Assembly: GCF_902459645.1 (NCBI RefSeq)
Contig: NZ_CABPSK010000007.1
Coordinates: 62,001-126,000 of the forward strand
Direction of reading: 5' to 3'
Length of the DNA stretch: 64,000 nucleotides
Source of the DNA: Pandoraea pneumonica
GTDB taxonomy: Bacteria; Pseudomonadota; Gammaproteobacteria; Burkholderiales; Burkholderiaceae
Shown here: positions 27,408 through 36,161 of the stretch, in pieces
How the letters are laid out: every line of letters begins with the position of its first letter
How positions within the stretch are numbered: position 1 is the stretch's first letter
Made by a program: the position numbers and the translations under genes
Notes under the pieces: model-generated
The model's input: only the letters and a program-made list of their open reading frames with translations
Told to the model about the DNA's origin: nothing
Database searches by the model: none

Positions 27408-28541
27408 ATGGGCAGTAGCAAGAACAAGCTGGTCGGTATCGAGATTCTGAGATTTGTCAGCGCCTTCGCGGTACTGATCTGGCATTACCAGCACTTTTTC
27501 TTTCAGCCGGCGACGGCCTCGATCGCCGTGGTGCACGACGCCCAGCCGCTCTACGGGCTGCTGCACCCGTTCTACGATTTCGGATGGCTCGGGGTCAATG
27601 TCTTCTGGACGATCTCGGGCTTCATCTTCTTCAATCGCTATCTCGACAGAATTGTCGAACGCGGCGTGTCCGGCGGCCTGTTCTTCCTGAACCGGTTCTC
27701 GCGGCTATATCCCCTGCATATCGTCACGCTGATCGCCGTTGCGGCGCTTCAGGCGATCTATTTGCGCGGGAATCACGCGTATTTCGTGTATCCGTACAAC
27801 ACGCCTTACGATTTCTTCGTGAACGTGATCTTCGCATCGGGCTGGCTCACGCCTTATACCGACTCGTTCAACGGGCCGGTCTGGAGCGTGTCGACGGAGA
27901 TCGTCATCTATGTCGCGTTTTTCCTGCTCGCGCGCTTTTGCCGCATCGGGCTGGTCTCGACGCTGTTGCTCATCGGCCTGTCGGCTGCCGCAGGCGGCTG
28001 GCTGATTCACCAGCAGATCAAAGGCAGCGAGTCGAACATCGTCTTCTGCGCCTTCTATTTCTTCATGGGCGGCGCCGTCCACCTGATCTACCAGCGATTG
28101 CGCGCGACGATTGAACAGCACCGTCTAGCGACCGTCGCACTGTGTTGCGTCGCCTATGCGGCGTTGATTGGGTTTTGCGCCGTCTTCGGCGGCACGAAGT
28201 ATCTCGCGGCCACGGTCATCGCGCCGGTGTCGATCGTGCTGTTGCAAGTGATCGAACCGTGGATTCCCGATTGGCTGGCCGCGCCCGTCGTCCATCTGGG
28301 CAACACGACCTATTCGAGCTATCTGATCCACTTCCCGTTGCAACTCACGACCGTGATCGTGCTGCAACAGTGGGGCATCGCCAGCGCATCGGTGGCGATG
28401 CATACCGGGTTTCTCGCGGCCTACCTGACGGTGGTGTTCGTGCTGTCGCACTGGGTCTATCGCGGCTTTGAAGCCCCCGCGCAGGCGTGGATCCGGCGCC
28501 GCATGGCATGGCTGGGCGGCGTTCGTCCGTCAGCCCGGTGA
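27408..28541 (+). CDS. Acyltransferase 3 family membrane protein
   Basis: A 377-residue inner-membrane O-acyltransferase of the OafA/WecH/ExoZ type, with about ten hydrophobic segments. The catalytic His region is visible in 'SAFAVLIWHYQHFF' (residue about 27) and the family Arg-containing segment in 'FFLNRFSRLYPLHIVTL'. These enzymes add acetyl or succinyl groups to exported glycans. ATG 27408 follows the DUF6492 stop by 5 bases with GAGG just before it, so the two genes are coupled. It likely decorates the Wzx/Wzy polysaccharide. Confidence 0.9.
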   Translation: MGSSKNKLVGIEILRFVSAFAVLIWHYQHFFFQPATASIAVVHDAQPLYGLLHPFYDFGWLGVNVFWTISGFIFFNRYLDRIVERGVSGGLFFLNRFSRLYPLHIVTLIAVAALQAIYLRGNHAYFVYPYNTPYDFFVNVIFASGWLTPYTDSFNGPVWSVSTEIVIYVAFFLLARFCRIGLVSTLLLIGLSAAAGGWLIHQQIKGSESNIVFCAFYFFMGGAVHLIYQRLRATIEQHRLATVALCCVAYAALIGFCAVFGGTKYLAATVIAPVSIVLLQVIEPWIPDWLAAPVVHLGNTTYSSYLIHFPLQLTTVIVLQQWGIASASVAMHTGFLAAYLTVVFVLSHWVYRGFEAPAQAWIRRRMAWLGGVRPSAR

Positions 28542-28612
28542 GCCTGATGAGCCCGGTGAGTCGAAGGGGACGCACCGGGGACGCGTCGCAGGCACGATGC
28601 GCGTTTTAGCGA

Positions 28613-28831
28613 TCAATGATGGTGGTGATGCGACCACAGCGGGTCCATCGAGTCGACGAACGAGGCCACTGCCGCTTTGTCGCCGGTGGCATGGCGCATC
28701 AACTGACCGCACTTGCACCAACCCTGATACGGCGTGATGTGGGAGCAGGCGGACGTCTTCTGCAAATACAGCGTGACGGGTTTGGCGCACTTCGTGCACT
28801 TGAACTTGAGAGTGAGGGCGAGTTTGCTCAT
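28613..28831 (-). CDS. Small Cys-rich, His-tailed protein
   Basis: A 72-residue protein that I do not recognise by name. It has Cys pairs in 'FKCTKCAKP' and 'WCKCG', a single Cys in 'SACSHITP', and ends with five His. The pairs suggest a zinc ribbon and the tail another metal site. ATG 28831 is chosen because the charged hydrophobic start 'MSKLALTLKFKCTKC' fits. It lies between two plus-strand genes and overlaps neither coding region. A small metal-binding or chaperone-like role is possible but not shown. Confidence 0.6.
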   Translation of the reverse strand: MSKLALTLKFKCTKCAKPVTLYLQKTSACSHITPYQGWCKCGQLMRHATGDKAAVASFVDSMDPLWSHHHHH

Positions 28832-28910
28832 GATGAATTCGCGACAGCACGCACGGCCTGACGCCACGCGTAAAAGTGCCATTGTACCGGGAGTGTCTGC
28901 TCACTCGCCG

Positions 28911-29873
28911 ATGCGCCGGCGCCTGCTGCAAGCCGCCGCCTTGGCCGCTTGCCTGCCGCTCGCCGCCTGCACATCACCGCCCAACATCGGCGGCAGCTTC
29001 GTCCAACTCTGGCGCAGCCATCTGGAATGGACACGCGATCAATGGCGCGAGCGCCTCACCGCCACGCACGCACTGGGCTGCAAAGAAATCTTCGTACAGT
29101 GGACCGGGATCGACGGCGAGCCGGATAACACATGGCTGGCCCCCGATGCCTTGATCCGCACGCTCCTCGATGAAAGCGCTGCGCTCGGCATGGGAGTGCA
29201 TCTGGGCGTGCCGTACGACGAGCGCTGGTGGACCGCCATCGGCACCCCCGACGACGCATCGCTCGGCGCGTTTTTGCAACGCACCGGGCAAAACGCCGCG
29301 AGCTATATGCAACGCGCTACGTGGCCGAAGCATGCGGCCTTTCGCGGCTGGTATCTGCCTTACGAGCTGGAACAATACGATTGGGCCGCACCGGCGCGAT
29401 TGGACGCGCTGGCCGCATGGCTCGGCGGCATGTCGGCCGTCGCCAAAGCGACCAGCGGCCAGACCCCGACGATTTCCACTTACTACAGCCGCCTGCCGAC
29501 CCCTGGCACGCTTGCGGGCATGTGGAGCACGCTGCTGGACCGCGTCTCTCTGCACCCGATGATTCAAGACGGCGTAGGCGTCGCCGGCATGTCGAACTAT
29601 GCCGCCCTCGCGCCCTTGCACGACATGCTCGTGGCCAGAGGCGCGCCCTTCGATCTGATTCTCGAATTATTCGAAGAGCTGCCGTCGGAAAAAAACGACG
29701 GCACCACGTTCGACGCCAAGGCGGCAGAGTTCTCGCGCGTCAAACGACAGTGGGAAGTTGCCAAGGACTATGGCGCGACACGGGTGGTCGCGTTCGCTAT
29801 CGATCCTTGGGTGCTCGATGACACGCCCGGCTCGAAGGCGCTGCTGCGCGAGTGGCGCGCCGCGTTGTCCTGA
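28911..29873 (+). CDS. DUF4434-type lipoprotein, putative glycoside hydrolase
   Basis: A 320-residue predicted lipoprotein with lipobox 'LPLAAC' (Cys20) after an Arg-rich start. The body resembles DUF4434, a TIM-barrel family related to glycoside hydrolases: 'GSFVQLWRSHLEWTRDQW', 'LGCKEIFVQWTGIDGE', 'FRGWYLPYELEQYDW' and 'LILELFEELPSEK' supply aromatic residues and candidate catalytic acids. GTG 28893 is an alternative start. It ends 64 bases before the convergent AlgF-like gene of the NfrB operon, so it might act on that glycan or on the Wzx/Wzy product in the periplasm. Enzyme activity is inference. Confidence 0.75.
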   Translation: MRRRLLQAAALAACLPLAACTSPPNIGGSFVQLWRSHLEWTRDQWRERLTATHALGCKEIFVQWTGIDGEPDNTWLAPDALIRTLLDESAALGMGVHLGVPYDERWWTAIGTPDDASLGAFLQRTGQNAASYMQRATWPKHAAFRGWYLPYELEQYDWAAPARLDALAAWLGGMSAVAKATSGQTPTISTYYSRLPTPGTLAGMWSTLLDRVSLHPMIQDGVGVAGMSNYAALAPLHDMLVARGAPFDLILELFEELPSEKNDGTTFDAKAAEFSRVKRQWEVAKDYGATRVVAFAIDPWVLDDTPGSKALLREWRAALS

Positions 29874-29937
29874 AACGACGCCGCGACGCCACAACAGGTA
29901 ACGCCGGACGTCCGGATCAACGCTCAGCGCTCACCTC

Positions 29938-30612
29938 TCAGCGCTGATATGGATCAGTTGCGCTCAACTGTCCGCGCAGGACCGGGGCACTGGGCGTGCC
30001 GACCAGAAACAAGCTGTAGTGATCGCCCGGGGCCAGTGCGGGCAGCGCCAGCGTTTTCGACGCCACCGTGCCGCACGCGGACACCAGCGTCGCTTTGACC
30101 GGATTGATGGCCCGCGCCACCGATGGCCCCTGCCCCACGTTCTCGAACAACGCCGGGCCTGACGGACTCACGCTGAGTTGCCCGCCCGCGCATTGCGGGC
30201 TCAGGTTATAGAACCGAAGCTCCGCTTTGAGCCCGTCCTCGGTGCCGCCAGCGTCGGTCAGCACGGTGAACGTGACCTTGCTGCCATCGCGTCGCGGCAC
30301 CAGCGTGTTGAACGTGTCGGGCGCGACCTGAAGCGTGCCTGCGGGCTTTCCGTCGATCACGATGGGGAACGCCTCGTTGCCCTTGACGATGGCATACGTG
30401 CTCGCCACTTTCTCGCCCGAGAGTGTCTGAACGGGCCCTTTGGCCACCTGCGCACGCAGCGCCGTGCCGCCCGGGTTGACCACACGCACGAACGACGAGC
30501 CCGCCGGGGGCCGAGCAGCATAGAGTTGGGCGAAGATGCCCTCCGCATTCGCCACACCAATACCTGCAACGCTCATCGCACACGCGAGCACAAGATTTCG
30601 CAACGTTTTCAT
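29938..30612 (-). CDS. algF: AlgF-like polysaccharide O-acetylation protein
   Basis: A 224-residue secreted protein with a signal peptide (cleavage after 'GVANA', about residue 23) followed by the AlgF-family opening 'GIFAQLYAARPPAGSSFVRVVNPGG'. AlgF is a periplasmic adaptor required to pass acetyl groups to alginate together with AlgI and AlgJ. ATG 30612 was chosen for the signal peptide; it starts two bases after the ligase stop, so it is the last gene of the minus-strand operon. The second half is a beta-rich domain with Cys pairs ('LSPQCAGG', 'SACGTVAS'). Confidence 0.82.
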   Translation of the reverse strand: MKTLRNLVLACAMSVAGIGVANAEGIFAQLYAARPPAGSSFVRVVNPGGTALRAQVAKGPVQTLSGEKVASTYAIVKGNEAFPIVIDGKPAGTLQVAPDTFNTLVPRRDGSKVTFTVLTDAGGTEDGLKAELRFYNLSPQCAGGQLSVSPSGPALFENVGQGPSVARAINPVKATLVSACGTVASKTLALPALAPGDHYSLFLVGTPSAPVLRGQLSATDPYQR

Positions 30613-30614
30613 GC

Positions 30615-32096
30615 TTACGACTCCGAAGCCGCCGTAGTGCCGGGGCGCATGCGCGCCTCCAGATACATGCGTTCCAATTGTTTTCGATCTGCCTTGTCGC
30701 TGCTCGTGGTCGGAAAGCCATGACACACGAGCAACTCCGTCGGGATCATGTAGGGGGGCAAGCGCTGGCCCAGCAACGCTTTCCAATCGGCCAGCGCGTC
30801 CGGAATCGCATGCAGACCCGCGGGCCCGCTCGTTTCCGGCTCGACGAAGCCGATCATGCGCACGATCACACCGTCCGGACGGCGTAACGCTACCGCAGCC
30901 CCCGCGCGAATGCCGGGCAGCGTGGCGAGCGACGCGTCTACCTCCGCCAACTCAATCCGATAGCCGTGCATCTTGATCTGATCGTCGCGGCGGCCACGGA
31001 AAGTCACGAGCCCCTGCGCATCGATCTCACCGAGATCGCCACTGCGGTAGGCCCGTTTGCCGTTGTGCAAGAACAGCCGTGTCTCGTTGAGATCGGGCCG
31101 GTTCAGATAACCGCGCATGACGTGATCGCCTGCCATGCAAATTTCACCGTCATCGATGAACACGTCGGCATACGGTTTGGCGCGTCCGATGGGAAATGGC
31201 AGCGGTGCCGCCGCGCGCAGTGCCGGGTCGATCTCCACCCATGTGGTTGAGCAAGTGGCTTCGGTCGGCCCGTACGAATTGACGATGCGAACGTCAGGAA
31301 ACCGCTGCCAAAGCGCTTCGGCAACCGTCGGTGTGAGCGACTCGGCACCAAAGACGAACATCCGCAAATCCGGCAGATGCGCCGCATCGAACTCGGGATT
31401 GAGCAACTGCTGACGCACGAACGACGGCGTCGACGCCCAGACGTTCACACGTGTGTCTGCGAGATAACGCGCAAACGCCCCTTTGTCGGCAATGATTTCG
31501 CGCGGACACAACACACAGCAGCCGCCCGTGATCAACGCACCGGCCCAGTTGAACAACGAGAAGTCGAAGCTGAACAGCATCTGGTCCATGAAGGCAGGCG
31601 CGGGGCCCGGCTTCACGTCGTCACGAATCCATCGCGCGAACAGCGCCACGCTCTCACGCCCGATCTGCACGCCCTTGGGGTCGCCCGTGCTGCCCGAGGT
31701 GAACATGATGTAGGCGAGCTCGCGCTGCGCGAGCGCCGCCCCGGGCAGGCCCGTCGCCGAGAAGGCACGCGTCTGGGCATCGAACCGCAAGGGCGCTTGC
31801 ACCAGTTCACCGATACGCACAATGCGCGCTTCCGGATTGACGACGTCGACCGGCACGAACGGCACGCCTAGGCGCAGGCATCCCAGAATCGCCACGAGAA
31901 AGGCCGATTCCTTATGCCCTGAAATCACCAGCGGCACGTCGGCCGCCGCACCGGCCGCCGTGGCCTGCGCCATCCATTGCTCGGTCTCGGCAAGCAGTTG
32001 TGCCCAAGTGAGCGTGCCCTGCGGGTCGGTCACCGCCGGCGCGTCGGGGGCGTGATCGGTGTCGGCAAATGCCAGCCGTTCGAAATCGAAATACAT
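30615..32096 (-). CDS. DltA-like AMP-forming acyl/aminoacyl ligase
   Basis: A 493-residue stand-alone adenylation enzyme like D-alanine--carrier protein ligase. Core motifs are all present: 'IMFTSGSTGDPKGV', 'NSYGPTEATCSTTW', 'YRSGDLGEID', 'FRGRRDDQIKMHGYRIE' and the catalytic Lys in 'SSDKADRKQLER' near the end. It should activate a small carboxylic or amino acid with ATP and load it onto the carrier protein encoded directly upstream (gap 31 bases). The DltA resemblance suggests D-Ala, but the substrate pocket has not been decoded. Finding it in an Alg-type acylation operon is unusual. Confidence 0.88.
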   Translation of the reverse strand: MYFDFERLAFADTDHAPDAPAVTDPQGTLTWAQLLAETEQWMAQATAAGAAADVPLVISGHKESAFLVAILGCLRLGVPFVPVDVVNPEARIVRIGELVQAPLRFDAQTRAFSATGLPGAALAQRELAYIMFTSGSTGDPKGVQIGRESVALFARWIRDDVKPGPAPAFMDQMLFSFDFSLFNWAGALITGGCCVLCPREIIADKGAFARYLADTRVNVWASTPSFVRQQLLNPEFDAAHLPDLRMFVFGAESLTPTVAEALWQRFPDVRIVNSYGPTEATCSTTWVEIDPALRAAAPLPFPIGRAKPYADVFIDDGEICMAGDHVMRGYLNRPDLNETRLFLHNGKRAYRSGDLGEIDAQGLVTFRGRRDDQIKMHGYRIELAEVDASLATLPGIRAGAAVALRRPDGVIVRMIGFVEPETSGPAGLHAIPDALADWKALLGQRLPPYMIPTELLVCHGFPTTSSDKADRKQLERMYLEARMRPGTTAASES

Positions 32097-32127
32097 GGTT
32101 CAAACCCTCCGGCGAAGCGGCCGGCGC

Positions 32128-32367
32128 TCAGGCGCCCTTTTGCTCGGCAATGAATGCGGCGAGCGTCTGCACGGACTGCAGGTACACGTCGATTTCCGAC
32201 GGCGGCACCTTCACGCCGAATTCGCGCTCGACAGCCAGCACCACGTCGACGGCCGAGAGTGAATCGACCAGCCCCGAGTCGATCAGGAGCGTGTCGGGCT
32301 CGACCTGCGTCAGCACGATGTTGCCGACGATGTCGGTGAGTTTGCTTTCGATGTCATTGATGTTCAT
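32128..32367 (-). CDS. DltC-like acyl carrier protein
   Basis: A 79-residue carrier protein, the same size as DltC. The phosphopantetheine Ser is in the D-S-L motif of 'DSGLVDSLSAVDVV' (Ser about residue 36), in a small acidic helical protein. It sits between the DltA-like ligase and the MBOAT gene in the same order as dlt genes (ligase, carrier, MBOAT are adjacent). It should carry the activated group as a thioester to the membrane transferase. Confidence 0.9.
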   Translation of the reverse strand: MNINDIESKLTDIVGNIVLTQVEPDTLLIDSGLVDSLSAVDVVLAVEREFGVKVPPSEIDVYLQSVQTLAAFIAEQKGA

Positions 32368-32394
32368 GAAACGGCTCCCGCGAATGACGCGAAA

Positions 32395-33972
32395 TCAGAA
32401 TTGAAAATAAAGGAAACGCGTTTCCTTATGGAGATTCACCAGGCAAAGAAACAGCAGCACGAGCGTCACAGACAGCCATGCCGGGTTGGGTTGCCAACGC
32501 ATGAAACGGCGTGCCGCTTCCTGCACTTTGAATAGCGCGGGGGAATAACGCCCCAGAATCTGGTGAGCATTCGGCGTGAACCAGACGATGCCGAGCAGCA
32601 CGACGACATAGGACAGTTGCAGGTGATGGCCGATGAGCAGACGCCACGCGTCGCCGAAGCTCGCGCCGTCGAGATACCCGAGCGACGGCCATGCCTCGAA
32701 GCCCCGCAGACCGGTCATACCGCCAAGCAACGACAGCGCGTCGTGCACGCCGTTGGCGCGGAAGAACGCCTGCGCGACCAGCACCGCGACGAACGTCAAA
32801 CCGACCGATGCTACGTGTGCCTGCCAGCGAACCTTCTGCGACTTAGGACGACGGCCGACGACGAAGATACGCCAGGCATGATTGATCGACAGATAGGCGG
32901 CGTGCAGCAACCCGAACACCAGAAACTGAAAACCGGCACCGTGCCACACCCCGGCCAGCCCCATCGTGAAAATCGTCGGCACCGCAATCGTGCTCAGGAA
33001 GCCCGCGGGAGTCCGTGCCCCCTCCGAGCCCACCGGCAAACCGCGCGCAGTGCGATATCGCGAAATGGCCATCGCCACCGGGTAATACAAATAAGACGTC
33101 AGATAGCGCGTCAGCGTGATGTGCCACCGCGCCCAGAAATCGATGACGCTCGTCGCCTTATACGGCGAATTGAAGTTCAGCGGAAAGCGGATACCGAACA
33201 TCTTCGCCAGCCCCAGCGCCATATCGGAATAGCCGGAGAAATCGAAATACACCTGTAGCGCGTAGCAAAGACTGGTGCCCCACGCGGCCCAGAACTGTAG
33301 ATCGCTCGGCGATGCAAACCCCGCATCGGCATACGGCGCAATCGCATCGGCCAGCAGCACTTTCTTCGCCAGCCCAATCGCGAACAGCATGCCGCCGATC
33401 GACAAGTTCTCGGCCTTAAAGCGGTAATTTTCGCGCTGCGCGAACTGCGGCATCATCTCTTTGTGATGCAGAATCGGCCCGGCAATCAAGTGCGGGAAGA
33501 ACGTCACAAACAGCACATAACTCAGCAGACTGCGCTCTTTCACGAGCCCAGCACGGCAATCCAGGAGGAAGCCGATTTGCGTGAACGTGAAGAACGAGAT
33601 GCCGAGCGGCAGGATCAACGTATCGACGCTCGAATGCGTGAGCCCGAGATCGTGCAGAAACCCGAACAGCGCCGCGAAGTACTTGTAGTGGAACAGCACG
33701 ATCAGATCGACGCCCACACCGACGGTAACGATCGCGTTCTGCACGCGAGCGCGCCCCGCGTTGCGCAATACGCCCTGGCTGATCGCGTAGTTGAACGCGA
33801 TGGAGAGCGCCAGCAAGGCCACAAATTGCGGATTCCACCAACCATAGAACACGAACGACGTCAGGCAGAGCCAGAACGCTGCGAGACGCAGATTGATGGC
33901 GCCGCTGAGGTAGTGTCCCGCCAGCGCTACCGGCAGGAACAGCAACAGGAACAGGTAAGAGTTAAACAGCAT
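32395..33972 (-). CDS. algI: AlgI/DltB-like MBOAT O-acyltransferase
   Basis: A 525-residue membrane-bound O-acyltransferase with about eleven hydrophobic segments. It opens 'MLFNSYLFLLLFLPVALAGHYL' (as AlgI does) and carries 'FHYKYFAALFG', 'PLGISFFTFTQIGFLLDC', 'HKEMMPQF' and the catalytic His region 'GLAGVWHGAGFQFLVFG' near residue 343. AlgI moves an acyl group through the inner membrane for transfer to alginate; DltB does this from a carrier protein. This protein is AlgI-like in length and opening but is next to a carrier protein gene, so it probably takes its acyl group from that carrier. Confidence 0.92.
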   Translation of the reverse strand: MLFNSYLFLLLFLPVALAGHYLSGAINLRLAAFWLCLTSFVFYGWWNPQFVALLALSIAFNYAISQGVLRNAGRARVQNAIVTVGVGVDLIVLFHYKYFAALFGFLHDLGLTHSSVDTLILPLGISFFTFTQIGFLLDCRAGLVKERSLLSYVLFVTFFPHLIAGPILHHKEMMPQFAQRENYRFKAENLSIGGMLFAIGLAKKVLLADAIAPYADAGFASPSDLQFWAAWGTSLCYALQVYFDFSGYSDMALGLAKMFGIRFPLNFNSPYKATSVIDFWARWHITLTRYLTSYLYYPVAMAISRYRTARGLPVGSEGARTPAGFLSTIAVPTIFTMGLAGVWHGAGFQFLVFGLLHAAYLSINHAWRIFVVGRRPKSQKVRWQAHVASVGLTFVAVLVAQAFFRANGVHDALSLLGGMTGLRGFEAWPSLGYLDGASFGDAWRLLIGHHLQLSYVVVLLGIVWFTPNAHQILGRYSPALFKVQEAARRFMRWQPNPAWLSVTLVLLFLCLVNLHKETRFLYFQF

Positions 33973-34007
33973 CGGATGTCGCGTTTCGTATCGTCAGACG
34001 TTGCCCA

Positions 34008-35108
34008 TCAGGGCAAACGGGCCAGCACGGACTTCTCGTCGTCGCTAAGCGGCAGCGACAACGCGTTCTCCGAGAATTCCCAGATCACCAGCTTCAGGCT
34101 CTTGGGCCACTGCGCGCGCTGTTTGAGTGCGACGGTCAGTGCCCCGGCAAAATCGCCGCCGTCCATGCTCAGATTCCAGACCTCGCGCCCCAGATCGACG
34201 CCCAGCCATTCGGCAAAGTTGCTGCGCCGCCCATGCGAACTACCCGCCAGCATCACTTCGACAGGCGGGGTTTCATCAAGCAGGCCGCCGCTGCGCAGCG
34301 GAGCGATGAGTTGCGTCGCTGCCTGATCGGGTCGCGGGCGCCAACCGTCGTGCGCCTGCGCCAGCCCAGAGAGCGAAAGCAGATCGCCCACCCGCGGTTC
34401 GGCAGGCGCGGGCGTACCGACATCAAACGCTTGTGCGCCTTTGCCGGGCAGCAACGCCAAACCGGCCTGCGCAACCGTTGCCGCAGCGGCCTTCGCGCCT
34501 TCGGCATTCATGTGCACGTCGGTACGGAAGAACATCGGCCGGTTGCGATCGACCAGCGTCGGGCGCAAATCGACGAACGGCACGCCGTCGCGGTGCAATG
34601 CCGTCTTCACGATATCCATGCGGGCAAGCATCGCCGCCGACACCGGCTGGCCGCACAAATGCGACGACTCGATGCGAGCCTTGTCGGGCACCGCCACCAC
34701 CAGCACGTTGACGCCTTGCGCGCGAACCTGCGCGAGCCAGTAATGCATAAGCCGCAGACGATCTTCGAACACGGCATCGGTCGTACCGGGCTTCGGGCGC
34801 ATGCCGTCCCGATAGAACATCCACTGCGGGCATCCCATCGCGACCTGCTCGCCGACGTCGCCCAGCGCCCGATAGCGCACTGCCGCGTTCCATGTTTCGA
34901 CCGTCTCTTGCTCAGGCAGACGCAACGACTTGTTGAGCGCAACACCCGCCGTCCCGTCGAGCCACGCCGACAGACGCAGTTGATCGCGATCGAGTTGCGC
35001 GTGGGCGAGCGTCCACACGCCCCACGCGAGGCCCATGCCGAGCAATACCGCCATGACGACGGCGTTCAGGCGGTGCGATGGCGGCGAGGAGGTATCCATA
35101 TCCGGCAC
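34008..35108 (-). CDS. AlgJ/AlgX-like SGNH-type acyltransferase (membrane-anchored)
   Basis: A 366-residue protein with one N-terminal membrane segment (about residues 15-35) and a periplasmic domain of the AlgJ/AlgX type. The catalytic pattern is visible: Asp-His in 'MFFRTDVHMNAEG' and the Ser motif in 'MLAGSSHGRRSNF'; 'VVAVPDKARIESSHLCG' is the fold's early strand. AlgJ and AlgX carry out acetyl transfer in the periplasm. It is the second of two such genes, 4 bases after the first, and 35 bases before algI. The two may act in sequence, as AlgJ and AlgX do. Confidence 0.87.
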   Translation of the reverse strand: MPDMDTSSPPSHRLNAVVMAVLLGMGLAWGVWTLAHAQLDRDQLRLSAWLDGTAGVALNKSLRLPEQETVETWNAAVRYRALGDVGEQVAMGCPQWMFYRDGMRPKPGTTDAVFEDRLRLMHYWLAQVRAQGVNVLVVAVPDKARIESSHLCGQPVSAAMLARMDIVKTALHRDGVPFVDLRPTLVDRNRPMFFRTDVHMNAEGAKAAAATVAQAGLALLPGKGAQAFDVGTPAPAEPRVGDLLSLSGLAQAHDGWRPRPDQAATQLIAPLRSGGLLDETPPVEVMLAGSSHGRRSNFAEWLGVDLGREVWNLSMDGGDFAGALTVALKQRAQWPKSLKLVIWEFSENALSLPLSDDEKSVLARLP

Positions 35109-35112
35109 GTGC

Positions 35113-36123
35113 TCAGTTCCCCAATGCGGCCTTCAGGCGCTTGCGCCAGGCATCGGGCGTCATGATCGAGGCGTTGTCCCACAGTCCAGAGGCATCCGGG
35201 CCTTGTGAATAGGCGGGCTCGAAAATCTGCCAGACGAGCACTTGCGGCTTGGTCTGCTTGAACGCGGGCGATTCGACGTATTCGAGCAGCATCACCCACT
35301 GCCCGACGTTGCCCGGTTTCCAATTCACCGAGACGGGACGATCGAGCACGTTCGACAACTTTTGCGGGAACCCGAAATACGGCTGCATCATGCTGTGGCC
35401 AGTGATATGCACCGGCGCCGGGGCGTCATCGAGCAGGTTCTGGCCGTCGGACGGACGGCGCACCGTGAACACCTCGCGCCCGATTTTCTTGCGCTCCTCC
35501 GGCGTCAGAAAGAGTTCGGCCAAATCGCCATAGCGGCGATCGTTGACCATGCCGCCCAGCGGCATGCCCGTGCCCGGCTTGCCCGACAGTTCCGGCACGT
35601 CCTTGTGAATCATGTCGGCTGTCGCTTGCGCGGTGGCGTCGGCGGCAACCTGCGTCCAGTGCTGATCGGTGCGGTAGTACACGTCCTGACCGCCATCCTT
35701 GATCCGGCGCAGAATCACTTCGTCGTCGAACGTCGTAATGCCAGCGGCTTGCAGCTTGTTCAGAATCGTCTTGTAGCGTGCCTTCACTTCCGGGCTCATC
35801 ACTTTGCCGTCGGGCAGCTTGTCCTGATAGAACAGCGACTTGTCCGGCAACAGCAGCACTTCGAGCTTGATATTGCGCGCCGCGAGCGCGTCACGCGCTT
35901 CGACCACCAGCGCCGTGTTCGCATCGATCCCGCGCGTATCGACCTGCGTGAGACTGCCCCAGCCGGGAAACAGCCAGTTGTCCTTGCCACGCAAGATGAG
36001 CGTCGAGGCGTCTTGTGCCTGTGCCGCCCCCAAGGCAAACGTCAGTAGACATGCGCTCAGGCGACGTACGAAGCCCGCGTGAAAACGTCGCGCTGCGCGA
36101 GGTTCGAAAGCGTACGGCGTCAT
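35113..36123 (-). CDS. AlgX/AlgJ-like secreted SGNH-type acyltransferase
   Basis: A 336-residue secreted protein with a signal peptide (to about residue 36, 'GAAQAQDAS') followed by 'LRGKDNWLFPGWGSLTQ', the usual AlgX/J opening. The Asp-x-His-Trp motif is in 'YYRTDQHWTQVAAD' and the Ser is in 'HITGHSMMQPYFG'. ATG 36123 is chosen because the signal peptide starts there and the longer frame overlaps nfrA. It should transfer the acyl group to the polymer in the periplasm. It begins 38 bases after nfrA ends. Differences from its neighbour suggest the two are not a recent duplication. Confidence 0.87.
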   Translation of the reverse strand: MTPYAFEPRAARRFHAGFVRRLSACLLTFALGAAQAQDASTLILRGKDNWLFPGWGSLTQVDTRGIDANTALVVEARDALAARNIKLEVLLLPDKSLFYQDKLPDGKVMSPEVKARYKTILNKLQAAGITTFDDEVILRRIKDGGQDVYYRTDQHWTQVAADATAQATADMIHKDVPELSGKPGTGMPLGGMVNDRRYGDLAELFLTPEERKKIGREVFTVRRPSDGQNLLDDAPAPVHITGHSMMQPYFGFPQKLSNVLDRPVSVNWKPGNVGQWVMLLEYVESPAFKQTKPQVLVWQIFEPAYSQGPDASGLWDNASIMTPDAWRKRLKAALGN

Positions 36124-36161
36124 GTTGCAACTCCTCGATAGCAATTGAAATCTGTCATGTG

